From the IMG/VR virus record IMGVR_UViG_3300024346_008877, positions 1 through 39,895 of that record: DNA of 39,895 nt; one strand, 5' to 3'. Both the position numbers and the translations under genes were made by a program. The notes under the pieces were generated by a model. That model was not told where the DNA came from. It made no database searches and worked only from the letters and a program-made list of their open reading frames with translations. The stretch is from a virus. This document shows, piece by piece, positions 25,376 to 34,859 of this stretch. The first letter of the stretch is position 1, and each line of letters opens with the position of its first letter.

Positions 25376-26287
25376 ATGGCTAACGGAGTTTATGGTACAG
25401 TAAGACCAGCAGATGTTTCACTTGATGATATTGAAGTATTTCTTCATTTCTCACCAAATAGAGGTTCTTTTGGAGATACTGGTTTAACCAAATTAAATAC
25501 TAATGAAGTGTTAGAGAAAATATCTAACCCAAATAACCCAAACACTTTCGAGATTTTTGGTGGTTTATATACACTTAAACTACCAGCAAGTGTTTTTGGT
25601 AGTAAAGGTATATATTCAATTGTTATCAAACCAATTGAAATTAGAACTAAAATTACTGATAGTGGTGTTTTATCATCACAACCAAACATCAAGGGTTTAT
25701 TATTTGACACATCTACTTTACCAAGTAATTTTGTTAGTAAATTCCAAAACAATGGTTTAATTGGTTATAGAATTGAATATATTAACTCTTCACCAACGGT
25801 GGATGATGTTAAAATTAATAATTTTTTTAGAATTATTACTTCAAATAATAAAGCTGAACCAGTAACTCAAAATTTAAATAATACTAATCAGAAAGCTGTT
25901 AGATATAGGTTTAATGATAATTCTAATTTAGTTTTTGTAACGGTTACCCCTAGTTCATCCAGCAATGTAAAACCAAATGTTTTACCTTATATTGGTGAGC
26001 CAAATCAAAGTGTTATTTTAACCAATACATTCTTCAATCCTATTATGTTAGAGATTGAAATGGTTGAGTATGATGATGAATCATTAGCAATTGGGTTGTT
26101 CGGTCCTCAAACTAAATCATTAGATGATGGTGTTTATACTATATACAATTTCCAAAATGAGATATTCAAACAATTTAATCTTTATGAGATTAAAGATGAG
26201 TTTACAGGAAAACCATTATTTGAGGTTAGAGAAATTAGAACTAACATTGATTTTACGAAAGGATTTGAAAATATAACTGTAATATAA
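25376..26287 (+). CDS. Virion protein of unknown family, 303 aa
   Basis: 303 residues, first gene after the terminator and the start of the distal tail/fibre unit. The sequence is rich in beta-strand patterns and Asn/Ser/Thr. It opens MANGVYGTVRPADVSLDDIE and ends in a strand-rich domain (FEVREIRTNIDFTKGFENI). There is no catalytic or membrane motif. It joins the 1047-residue tail protein gene in a TAATG overlap, so the two are probably made in fixed ratio. A role as baseplate or tail completion protein is inferred from position only. Confidence 0.72.
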   Translation: MANGVYGTVRPADVSLDDIEVFLHFSPNRGSFGDTGLTKLNTNEVLEKISNPNNPNTFEIFGGLYTLKLPASVFGSKGIYSIVIKPIEIRTKITDSGVLSSQPNIKGLLFDTSTLPSNFVSKFQNNGLIGYRIEYINSSPTVDDVKINNFFRIITSNNKAEPVTQNLNNTNQKAVRYRFNDNSNLVFVTVTPSSSSNVKPNVLPYIGEPNQSVILTNTFFNPIMLEIEMVEYDDESLAIGLFGPQTKSLDDGVYTIYNFQNEIFKQFNLYEIKDEFTGKPLFEVREIRTNIDFTKGFENITVI

Positions 26288-29200
26288 TGGGTAGAAAGAT
26301 AAAGGTAGCTGGATATGCTCAAAAAATTTCTTATGGAAATGGAATTGAGTATAGAAATTTTTCAGATGATTTAGTTGGGAATCAATTTACTAGTAATGGT
26401 GGGAATAGCCTATTCACTATTGGTAATTTTGAGATTACAACTAATTTGGATAGTAAAATTAGTAAGATATTTAACACTAATAATTTTAGTGGTTTCCTTA
26501 CGTTATCAGACCTTAAAAATGATGATAATGTAATCTTAAAAATTGATAATTCTAAAGTAACTCTTAACCTAAATAAAAGTAGGTTAAGTAATTATGCGTA
26601 TTTCGGTTCGCTAAGAGAATATATTAGAGTTTCGTTAGAGAATATAATTATAAACTGGCCAGCATCTTTATTAGTAACTCCATTAAATAATAACAATCCA
26701 TTAGTTAATGAGAACACTGTTGAGGATTATGTTTATGATAACGTAAATGGTGTTAGTTCTTTCAAGATTAATGTTAATCGTTTAGAAAATAAATTTAATA
26801 TTAATTTTTTAAAAAATGGTACTATAATAGATTCATTTTCCGAAGGTAATGATTTAAGAAATATTGTGATTAATTACGGTGGGTATGTTATTAATATTAA
26901 TGACAAATCTTATAAAATTATTGATTTTGTTGGAGCGGATTCAAATGCTAATGATTATATCTATTTAAAAGTTGAGGGTGATGTTTTTAATTCAATCTCA
27001 AATTTTAAAATAAGATATCATATCAGACCGAATGATTTAAATATTGAGAATTTCTTTTTTGGTTTAAATGATTTTGAGAATAACATTTTAAATAGATTAT
27101 CCAATCCAATTTATACTTCTAGTTATGATTATAATTATGAGACTGAAAATGGTAGTATAATTTTAGGTAAGAAAATAATAACTTGGCCAGTATCTGATGG
27201 TTATAACATTGATTTTCAAAGTGAAAGTTATGTTGAATTTGTAACTCAATTATTAGAGATTTCAGATGCTAGTGATTTAATCAAAACAAATTTAGTTAAC
27301 AGATTTTTTGTTAGTGAATCGATTTCAGAATTCGATACTTTACCAAATTATAATGTTGATGATTTCACGTCTGGTCAAAAAATGAACAGTACTCTTAAAA
27401 TTTACGGTAGAGAGTTTGATGAGGTTAAGAAATTTATTGATGGTATTGCATTCGCTAATGTTGTTACATATGATAAAAATGGTAACATCCCAGATTCTCT
27501 TATAAAGAATTTAGCTAAGGTTTTAGGGTGGGATTTAATTTCATCAATACTAGAGGTCGATTTATTGAAAAACTACCTTACACTTGATGAAAACACGTAT
27601 GATGGTCATTCAAGAGGTATGACAGCTGTTGAGAAAGAAGTTGAACTATATAGACGACTTATTCTTAATACACCGTGGTTATGGAAATCAAAAGGAACTA
27701 GAAAATCAATCGAGTTCTTATTTAAATTTATTGGAACACCAGATGGGTTAATTTCTTTCAATGAATACATTTATGTTGCTAATAATTCATTAGATATTGA
27801 TTTATTTAAGGATATCTTAACTAGTAATACTGGTGATGATGATTTGATTGGTTTAAACATAGACACTGAAGGTTTTCCAGTTGTTAATAGGAATAATAGT
27901 GAGATGTATTTCCAAAAAGCTGGTTTATGGTACAGAGAGACTTCGGGTGTTAACTCAAATATTGATATTTTAGTAGGTAATAATCCACATGTTGGACCAT
28001 ATGATGCTGGTCAAGAATATATGAATCAATTTAATTGCTTAATACCTGATTTTGAACCAGTAACCTTAATTAATGAGAAAATTAGGGTTAATACTGATAA
28101 TTTATTCACTAATTATGATGAAGGTACTTTTGATGATATCTATAATAATAACATTGTTGGTACAATCGATTTAAATATTGATTTTAGTGGTATGGTTAAC
28201 ACTCAAATGGTTGAAGATTTATTAGGATACCAAATACAACCAGACTTAAGTGGTTGTTCTGGAACTACTACTTGGGTAATGAATGGTTATCTAGATAATG
28301 AGTTAATTTACTCCAATCCACTAGTTAGTGGTGATTCACTATCTAATGGTGTTTTAATTAACTATGGTAATCTTGAGGGTAGTTTTATTGATAGTCTAAG
28401 TGGAATGTTAAATACTTTAAATGTTTATTATAGTCCTATTACTTCAATCACTTCAACAACTGAGTTTAATTTTGTTGAAGGAAGTGGTTTGTGTGAAGTT
28501 TATGAACCATACTATCTTAATAAAGATATTAGGGTTGAATTGAATTTAAATTTAGATTATTCTTGTTTAGGTGGTGATTGTTCACCATCGTCTTTACATG
28601 TTAGTGATATTAACACTGAAACTGGGTTTGTTTCCTTTAGTAATGTTACTAATAATGTGGTTATGAGTGCTGATTGTTGTACTAATTTAGGATTTAACAG
28701 CGTACCTGTTAATGGTGGGTTTAATTGTTATAATACGGGGACAACTTCATCATTTGGTTTAACTACCGATTTATATGTTTTCTTAGATAGTAATTTAGGA
28801 ACCAAGGTAATCCCATATGCTAAATCAATAATGAATGCTTGGTTTTCACAATATTTAACGGATAACCCAAGTCACACTGGTAATATTTATTTAATGGAAT
28901 CATTTGATGGTTTAAATTGGTTAGATTATATGATGCAACCATGGTACGGTAATTTTGAGATAAATGAACCAACACCACCACCATATTTAAATGATGATTT
29001 CTATACTATTGTGTTTACAACTAGTAGTTTAAATACTTATCATTACAATACAACTAATATGGTAGGTCAACCAACGGTAAATTATACTAGTAATTATGAT
29101 GCGTTAGTTAATTACCATCCTAATTTCACTAATTTTAAAGGTTTAATATTCCCAGTTAGTTATCAATTTGGTTCGGTAGATGTTGAAGAAGCTGTTACCA

Positions 29201-29430
29201 AACAAGCATTAGCGAGTATTGAAGGTAGATTAATACCTAATAATGAATTACCGAGTAGTAACGTTAACTTGAGTGAATTAACTACTAATAACCCATATAT
29301 AACACCTTCATTGGTAGCGTTAAAAGAATTTAACATACATGGAGTATATGATAAAATAGGAATTGAACCTACATCTATGTTCTATTCGCAAGCATTTATA
29401 GATGAATTAAATAATTTCATAAATAATTAA
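26287..29430 (+). CDS. Large tail protein with tail-protein-I-like segment and one CC-repeat
   Basis: 1047 residues, beginning in a TAATG overlap. At about residues 450-500 the segment VELYRRLILNTPWLWKSKGT, continuing RKSIEFLFKFIGTPDG, resembles the core of phage tail protein I / baseplate wedge proteins (an Arg-rich helix, then KGTxxAIxxLL). The protein is otherwise strand-rich. Near its C-terminal third (C760/C765, C797-C798, C814) it carries one unit of the cysteine repeat found in the next two genes (CC-x2-LGF-x9-C). I infer a baseplate-periphery protein to which the Cys-rich proteins attach, perhaps by homotypic contacts. Tail-protein-I similarity is moderate; the repeat is directly visible. 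Confidence 0.72.
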   Translation: MGRKIKVAGYAQKISYGNGIEYRNFSDDLVGNQFTSNGGNSLFTIGNFEITTNLDSKISKIFNTNNFSGFLTLSDLKNDDNVILKIDNSKVTLNLNKSRLSNYAYFGSLREYIRVSLENIIINWPASLLVTPLNNNNPLVNENTVEDYVYDNVNGVSSFKINVNRLENKFNINFLKNGTIIDSFSEGNDLRNIVINYGGYVININDKSYKIIDFVGADSNANDYIYLKVEGDVFNSISNFKIRYHIRPNDLNIENFFFGLNDFENNILNRLSNPIYTSSYDYNYETENGSIILGKKIITWPVSDGYNIDFQSESYVEFVTQLLEISDASDLIKTNLVNRFFVSESISEFDTLPNYNVDDFTSGQKMNSTLKIYGREFDEVKKFIDGIAFANVVTYDKNGNIPDSLIKNLAKVLGWDLISSILEVDLLKNYLTLDENTYDGHSRGMTAVEKEVELYRRLILNTPWLWKSKGTRKSIEFLFKFIGTPDGLISFNEYIYVANNSLDIDLFKDILTSNTGDDDLIGLNIDTEGFPVVNRNNSEMYFQKAGLWYRETSGVNSNIDILVGNNPHVGPYDAGQEYMNQFNCLIPDFEPVTLINEKIRVNTDNLFTNYDEGTFDDIYNNNIVGTIDLNIDFSGMVNTQMVEDLLGYQIQPDLSGCSGTTTWVMNGYLDNELIYSNPLVSGDSLSNGVLINYGNLEGSFIDSLSGMLNTLNVYYSPITSITSTTEFNFVEGSGLCEVYEPYYLNKDIRVELNLNLDYSCLGGDCSPSSLHVSDINTETGFVSFSNVTNNVVMSADCCTNLGFNSVPVNGGFNCYNTGTTSSFGLTTDLYVFLDSNLGTKVIPYAKSIMNAWFSQYLTDNPSHTGNIYLMESFDGLNWLDYMMQPWYGNFEINEPTPPPYLNDDFYTIVFTTSSLNTYHYNTTNMVGQPTVNYTSNYDALVNYHPNFTNFKGLIFPVSYQFGSVDVEEAVTKQALASIEGRLIPNNELPSSNVNLSELTTNNPYITPSLVALKEFNIHGVYDKIGIEPTSMFYSQAFIDELNNFINN

Positions 29431-31160
29431 TATGATTACAGGAAATATAAAAAGAGATATAACTATTGATTCAGATACTTTTGAAGTGTCTGGTGCTACA
29501 ACACCTATTAATATCGTTGTTGTGGATTCCAATAATTTAGATATCTCCGAATGTACTTTAGTTACTAGTGAGGTTATCAAGACCAACCCAGCTATTAAGT
29601 ATTTTGATGAATGTGGGTGTCCTATTGATGTTTGTCAAAAAGGGTCACTTAGAATTAAAATTAAGAAATTAGAACCAGAGTCTGCTAATTGTGATATTAA
29701 AGAGTTTGTTTTAGATGATAGTGGTCTGGTAATATTCATTACTGATGATGAAAAAACTTTCTTTATAGCTCCAGAATGTTGTGAAGCGTTAGGGTTTGAA
29801 CCAGAAATCAACCCAAAAACAGGCCTTTACCAATGTAGATGGAAAGAAGATGTTGTTGTTGATGATTGTGATAAATACACTGTTATTGGTGAATCTGAAG
29901 GTTTCGTTTATTTTCAAGATTCTAATGGTTCAAGTACAATATATGTACCAACTAAAGAATGTTGTCCTAACGATACAATCCCAGAATTAACCAATGATGG
30001 TTATCGTTGTACTGTGGTTAAACAAGTTGATTCGTGTTCTGATTATACTGCAACTGCACTTGAAGAAAATGGTTATGTTGTATTTACAACAGTAAATGGT
30101 GGAACCACTACGATTGTACCAACCAATGAGTGTTGTACGTCAATTGGGTACTCACCAACCCAAACAGCTAATGGGATTGCTTGTTTAATATGTAGAGATT
30201 ATGTTAGCTACACTTTTAATAATCTTGGTATAGCAGTGTTTGTTAATTCGAATGGTGATTCATTTGAAATAGTTAACAATACTACTTGTTGTCCAGCTAG
30301 AACCAACCCAATTTTAGAATCGGATGAAAATGGGTTAGAGGATGTAAGTGCGATTGTTAAATGTCGTTCAGTCAAATATAATGGTGGAAATGGTGATGAA
30401 ACTTGTAGATATTTAAAATCAATAAATGCAACTCCTAACCCTAGTGGTGGTTTCACTAGTATGACTGTTAGTGGTAAATATTGTAATGGCGCTGCTTTTG
30501 AGTTCTATTTTAATAATAATGATAATAATCAAAATATACATACTTTCCAAGTTGTTGAAGCGTGTGTTATTGAAAGTTCAATTGTTATATCACCATATAC
30601 ACCTCAAAGGGTTTTATATGATTGGTCGGCACAAAGTTGTTCAGCTCCAACAGCTTTTATCTCACCTATTAATAGTGGTGTCGTTGGTTGTACAGCTAAA
30701 AATATTAGAATTACTGGTACGCCAAATTCAATTGTTAAATATGATTTCACTACTTTAAGTAATGGTAATCATGGGTTTGTAAATGAATTTACATATGATA
30801 ATGGTAATGCGATAAGTGTAACTTCTGGTGATATTTATATCCCGAATTCTGGTGTTGTAAACTTAACTTGGAATTTATGTGCTAGACCAACTATTGTGGC
30901 GAACGTTGAGAATTGCGTTTCAGTTAAGTTAGACTTTAAATATAATAATAATATAATAGGTAGTTCAACATCTACCCCATGTAGTGATAGTTAATATGGA
31001 ATGTAAAAATATAAAAAATCAGGTGGTTAAATCGTTCCAATTAGGGGATGATGGAATTGTCTATGGTTATGATAATATAGAGGATAAGGCTTCAGTTGAT
31101 TTTGAATGTTGTACTTCTTTAAATTATCAATTTGACCCAGTTGATGGGGTTTGTTATTGG
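28560..31160 (+). repeat. Six-unit cysteine (CC) protein repeat spanning three adjacent genes
   Basis: Protein-level repeat with pattern C-x(28-34)-CC-x(14-23)-C. One unit lies at the end of the 1047-aa protein (CC codons at 28675-28680), four are in tandem in the 520-aa protein (first CC at 29777-29782), and one is at the N-terminus of the 708-aa protein (C3, C38-C39, C53). Several units share LG(F/Y) or LNY shortly after the CC and a Gly before the closing Cys. DNA identity between units is low, so the repeat is old or diversified. Confidence 0.75.
29432..30994 (+). CDS. Cysteine-rich repeat virion protein (four CC-repeats)
   Basis: 520 residues. Residues about 87-311 consist of four tandem units of 52-61 residues, each with a lead Cys, a GxVxF-like strand pair, a CC pair and a closing Cys: C87/C116-C117/C135, C146/C177-C178/C193, C202/C234-C235/C251 and C254/C286-C287/C311. 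Examples are ECCEALGFEPE, ECCPNDTIPE, ECCTSIGYSPT and TCCPARTNP. A CGC-x4-C cluster precedes them (residues 61-68). The C-terminal ~200 residues are strand-rich with scattered Cys. I know no family with this pattern. The cysteines could form disulfides once the virion is outside the cell or bind metal. It starts one base after the previous stop (TTAATATG). Confidence 0.78.
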   Translation: MITGNIKRDITIDSDTFEVSGATTPINIVVVDSNNLDISECTLVTSEVIKTNPAIKYFDECGCPIDVCQKGSLRIKIKKLEPESANCDIKEFVLDDSGLVIFITDDEKTFFIAPECCEALGFEPEINPKTGLYQCRWKEDVVVDDCDKYTVIGESEGFVYFQDSNGSSTIYVPTKECCPNDTIPELTNDGYRCTVVKQVDSCSDYTATALEENGYVVFTTVNGGTTTIVPTNECCTSIGYSPTQTANGIACLICRDYVSYTFNNLGIAVFVNSNGDSFEIVNNTTCCPARTNPILESDENGLEDVSAIVKCRSVKYNGGNGDETCRYLKSINATPNPSGGFTSMTVSGKYCNGAAFEFYFNNNDNNQNIHTFQVVEACVIESSIVISPYTPQRVLYDWSAQSCSAPTAFISPINSGVVGCTAKNIRITGTPNSIVKYDFTTLSNGNHGFVNEFTYDNGNAISVTSGDIYIPNSGVVNLTWNLCARPTIVANVENCVSVKLDFKYNNNIIGSSTSTPCSDS

Positions 31161-33122
31161 AGAAAACCATGTGAATTTGATGATGATATTAAAATTCTAG
31201 TTTCCCCACTTGGTGAGGACGGTCTTTTTTATCAGATAAATGAGGGTGATAAGTGTAAATTGAATATTGAGTTTGATTATTTAATAGAATTAGATTGTAA
31301 AGCTTTGAATAAATGTCTTGAGGTTAATGATATTAGAAAAAATCAATTCGGTTTGATTAATAGTAAGATTGATAATAATTCAGAACTAATAAATGATAAA
31401 GATACTACTATCTTATTATTAAATTCTGAATTAAAATTAGTTAATGATAATATTGTTGGTAAAATTACTGAGTATGATTCCCAATTGAAAATATTAAATA
31501 GTAAATTGGAATTTAACAATTCAGAACTTAAAAAACTTTATGAGTTATTATATTCTGAGACTGATTCGGTAAAAAAAATGAGTTATGAGAATAATTTATT
31601 GATTTTAAATAATGAAAATGAAATTCTTATCAGTCAGATTACTGAAAATAAAAACACAACCCAATCTTTAAAAAGTGAATTAACTAATAAGATTAATTAC
31701 TATAGTAATTCAATAAATTCTATTAAGAAAGAGAAATATTCATTAATAACGGATAATTCGGAATTAAATGCGAACCTAAATAGAATAAACCCTGAAGTAA
31801 CGTTAGTTGATATTTTAAGTAACTTTAAATTAACGATGACATTAGAAGTTTTATCGGATGTTGTTGATGATGATATACCATTTGAGAGTAGTCAAATATT
31901 TTCAAGTCTTTTAAGTGAAAAATTATTTGATGTTGATAATCTTATTGAATATTTCAATAACACTGAAAACACTGGGTTATTTTTAAATGATAATGGTAGT
32001 GATGATTGTAGTAGGGTAATCAAATTACTTTACGGTGGTTTAAATAGTGAGGTTAACTTTAATGTTTTGGAACAATCATTAAATTCTCAATGGTTACATT
32101 TTTCATTAGAGGTTGAGGATGAATATATTCTAAGTTTAATAGAGAATAAATTTATAAAATTAGGTTTTATAATTGAAAACAATTTATGTGAAACGTCATT
32201 ACTATTAGATAATATTGAATTTAATAGAACGTGTGAAGTAATTGAAAAAACTGAAACCTTCATAGCTACATGTCCGTCATTTGAATTAAATAGAGTTATT
32301 GATAATAAAAAATCTTGGGTTAGTAATAATGAGGTTGAGGATAGAGAGTTCCTATTAAAAAAGAGAGAAACTGGGTATGTTATAAATGATTCTAGGTTAG
32401 GTATTAATAGTAAAGAGATTGACATTAGTTTAAATCCAAGTTTGGCGATTGAAAGTGATTTTCAAAATTTTGTAATTGATAATCCATGTTTAATTGAATC
32501 GTTCTCTGGTATTTTAACTAGTAACATTTTTTCAGAAGGAATAACCATTAACGAATTTAAGGATATTTTATATTCTGAACTTATTGATGTTAAATCTAGA
32601 AAAGTAATTAGTGGTTACCCTGTGTTAAAAGCATTATACGATGCTTATTTAGATAGTTACGCAATTTGTGGTGTTAGTTCATCTAAATTTAATTATATGT
32701 CAATGAATGACTTTATATCGCTTATAGGGACCTATTGGGTTGATTTGATAGAGCAAGTAATTCCATCTACAACTATTTGGGGTTCAACATATAAATATAA
32801 TAACACAATTTTTGATAATAATAAGTTTAAATACAAAAAAAGTACGTTATTCGTATGCAAACCACCTAGCGAACCAGTTTCACCAATAATTGGTATGGAA
32901 CCATTAGTTAGTGCTGATATAACAACATATTACTACGATGATAATAGTGAATTGGTTGAGGAAAACACATCATGTGATGCAAGTTATGTTTTACAAATTA
33001 GTGATGGGTCTGAATTTATAGGTAATGTTAGTGTTATCGGTAATATTAAGGGTAACAAATTTGATGGTGATATGATAACACTAAATGAATCTGAAGATTC
33101 AACAATACAAAAAATAATTTAA
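30996..33122 (+). CDS. Fibre-like protein with N-terminal CC-repeat and coiled coil
   Basis: 708 residues from ATG 30996; a GTG 12 bases upstream is in frame but the TTAATATG junction matches neighbouring genes. Residues 3-53 form one CC-repeat unit (C3, C38-C39, C53; FECCTSLNY). Residues about 105-265 are a long Asn/Lys/Leu/Ser-rich heptad region (for example LNSELKLVNDNIVGKITEYD) that should form a coiled coil. The rest is globular with scattered Cys. The layout, attachment module then coiled coil then distal domains, suits a trimeric tail fibre or whisker. No receptor-binding family is recognised. Confidence 0.72.
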   Translation: MECKNIKNQVVKSFQLGDDGIVYGYDNIEDKASVDFECCTSLNYQFDPVDGVCYWRKPCEFDDDIKILVSPLGEDGLFYQINEGDKCKLNIEFDYLIELDCKALNKCLEVNDIRKNQFGLINSKIDNNSELINDKDTTILLLNSELKLVNDNIVGKITEYDSQLKILNSKLEFNNSELKKLYELLYSETDSVKKMSYENNLLILNNENEILISQITENKNTTQSLKSELTNKINYYSNSINSIKKEKYSLITDNSELNANLNRINPEVTLVDILSNFKLTMTLEVLSDVVDDDIPFESSQIFSSLLSEKLFDVDNLIEYFNNTENTGLFLNDNGSDDCSRVIKLLYGGLNSEVNFNVLEQSLNSQWLHFSLEVEDEYILSLIENKFIKLGFIIENNLCETSLLLDNIEFNRTCEVIEKTETFIATCPSFELNRVIDNKKSWVSNNEVEDREFLLKKRETGYVINDSRLGINSKEIDISLNPSLAIESDFQNFVIDNPCLIESFSGILTSNIFSEGITINEFKDILYSELIDVKSRKVISGYPVLKALYDAYLDSYAICGVSSSKFNYMSMNDFISLIGTYWVDLIEQVIPSTTIWGSTYKYNNTIFDNNKFKYKKSTLFVCKPPSEPVSPIIGMEPLVSADITTYYYDDNSELVEENTSCDASYVLQISDGSEFIGNVSVIGNIKGNKFDGDMITLNESEDSTIQKII

Positions 33123-33123
33123 T

Positions 33124-33366
33124 ATGCCATATTTAATAAAAAAAATAGAAGGGGAGATATTTGATAATTTCGTAGGTGAAATAGTTTTCTATAAAAAAAT
33201 TATTGGGGCTATTGGGTTAGAAGATTATGTGATAGTTAATAATTTCATAGGTTTTACTCAGAATTTTTCAAATGTTATTGAGGTTACGAATATTAGGGAT
33301 AATGGGAATACTAAGTATGGTCTTCACAGTAAAAATAATGTAATAAATTTAGAAATATCTTATTAA
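33124..33366 (+). CDS. Small virion-cluster protein, 80 aa, unknown
   Basis: 80 residues, starting one base after the preceding stop (TTAATATG) and ending in a TAATG overlap with the next gene, so it is a genuine member of the coupled array. The sequence is mixed strand-rich (EIVFYKKIIGAIGLEDYVIV) with no Cys, signal peptide or membrane segment. A short fibre connector or fibre-assembly chaperone is possible; nothing in the sequence decides. Confidence 0.65.
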   Translation: MPYLIKKIEGEIFDNFVGEIVFYKKIIGAIGLEDYVIVNNFIGFTQNFSNVIEVTNIRDNGNTKYGLHSKNNVINLEISY

Positions 33367-34805
33367 TGAGAAGACAAGAAAATATATACGTTCAAACATC
33401 ACATTCTTGTGTTAGAAATAAAGATATTGTTAATGTAAATACAAGTTCTGATATTTGTGAGTTTAAATTCTCAAATTTCATCATGAGCGGTGCGACTAAC
33501 GTTTTATCTGGGTTAACTAGCTCTAGTGATTCGGTACATATTATCGATGGTGAATCAAATATAGAATTATCTTTGATGTTTACCACCAATACCAGTGATT
33601 TTGAAAATAATTTAGACTTACTATTTAAATTTGATTTATATAAATTAAATGAGGTTGATATATTCAACACACCACCAGTATATTCATCGAATATTGTCTC
33701 TGGTGATGCTCTATATGATAATGGGTTCCTATTTGAAGAATTGGTACCAATTAATAGTTTAAATTTAGATGGGGAATACATTCTAAAGGGTAATTTTTCT
33801 TACCCAATATGTACTGATATTCTAAATAGATTAGGTTTGAGACATTCAACTGGTACATTCAAAATTGGTTTACCATATGGTAATTTTAACGATGAATTTG
33901 ATTACTATTTTGTTGCTATCAATAACGCTTACACCCCAATATTTAATCTTTCACCTAATGGTGGTGGTGGACCTGTTGGTTCTTTGAGTACTGAAACTTT
34001 TTATCCGTCAGGGCATACAGTTTTCGTATTATCTCAATCAGTTAACGGTGTTCCAATAGTAGTATTAAACGGGTTAACATTAACTTTAGATGAGGATTAT
34101 GAATTAACTAACGGTAATACGATTACGTTATTAGGTTCAACATATAAAGATGATATATTAACAATAATATTCATAGCTGGTTCTGTTGGGAATGGGTTAC
34201 AAACTAATACTATTCTAATTAATGGGATAACACCTAGTGGTGGTATGAATGGGGAAGGTGATAATTTAGTTTATTTCAATACTGATGCTGGTAAGTATGA
34301 GGTTTTCACCCAATCAACCCCAATTGATAATTCTAATGTAGTAATCATTTTAAATGGTGTTACCTTAGCGAATAATATCGATTTTTACCAATCTACTACT
34401 AACCCTAAAAGATTCATTCTAGAGGGTAGTTTATTGAGTGGTGATGTTATTACTATAATATATAACTCTTTTGGTAGTTATGTCGGTCCAGTTACGGAAC
34501 CAATATTTGATGTTAATTGGACAATTGAAAATGCTCCAATAAAAAATAATGGTATTTTTACTTTACAACTATCTGATTCAATTGATTTTACAACCATTTT
34601 ATTTTCAGCAACTACTGAGTATGAGGTTAGTGTTAAATCCTATGATTTAGAATTAGAGATTGTTGGTAATATAGGTGATAAACGATTTTATAGAGTTATT
34701 AATCAAAAAAATTATGTTACGTTGAGCGGTGATATAATAGAGTCAATCGCTTATAGTGAGGTCATTCCAATAACAATTAACACAAATTCATTAAATTCTT
34801 ATTAA
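33366..34805 (+). CDS. Tail fibre-like protein with duplicated beta module, 479 aa
   Basis: 479 residues, beginning in a TAATG overlap. Two copies of a module of roughly 45 residues are visible at about 228-272 and 323-368: VVLNGLTLTLDEDYELTNGN...DDILTIIFI and VIILNGVTLANNIDFYQSTT...GDVITIIYN. This (V/I)xLNGxxLxxxxDY...GDxIxIxY pattern is common in phage tail fibres. A Gly-rich linker (NGGGGPVG) separates the N-terminal part from the first copy. The C-terminus is strand-rich with ATTEYEVSVKSYDLELEIVG, resembling an Ig/FN3-like strand pattern. It closes the coupled array that starts at 25376. Confidence 0.72.
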   Translation: MRRQENIYVQTSHSCVRNKDIVNVNTSSDICEFKFSNFIMSGATNVLSGLTSSSDSVHIIDGESNIELSLMFTTNTSDFENNLDLLFKFDLYKLNEVDIFNTPPVYSSNIVSGDALYDNGFLFEELVPINSLNLDGEYILKGNFSYPICTDILNRLGLRHSTGTFKIGLPYGNFNDEFDYYFVAINNAYTPIFNLSPNGGGGPVGSLSTETFYPSGHTVFVLSQSVNGVPIVVLNGLTLTLDEDYELTNGNTITLLGSTYKDDILTIIFIAGSVGNGLQTNTILINGITPSGGMNGEGDNLVYFNTDAGKYEVFTQSTPIDNSNVVIILNGVTLANNIDFYQSTTNPKRFILEGSLLSGDVITIIYNSFGSYVGPVTEPIFDVNWTIENAPIKNNGIFTLQLSDSIDFTTILFSATTEYEVSVKSYDLELEIVGNIGDKRFYRVINQKNYVTLSGDIIESIAYSEVIPITINTNSLNSY

Positions 34806-34859
34806 ATATAATTTACTATTGAGTATTTATAAGTAAGATATAAAAACAAATTAAAAACT

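Noticed and set aside
30471-30758. Forward-strand alternative frames inside larger genes (also 750-965, 25557-25760, 29796-29990)
   Set aside because: They overlap supported genes in another frame, lack start context and have unnatural composition.
30984-30995. GTG start for the 708-aa protein
   Set aside because: It overlaps the previous stop region, and ATG 30996 reproduces the TTAATATG junction of neighbouring genes.
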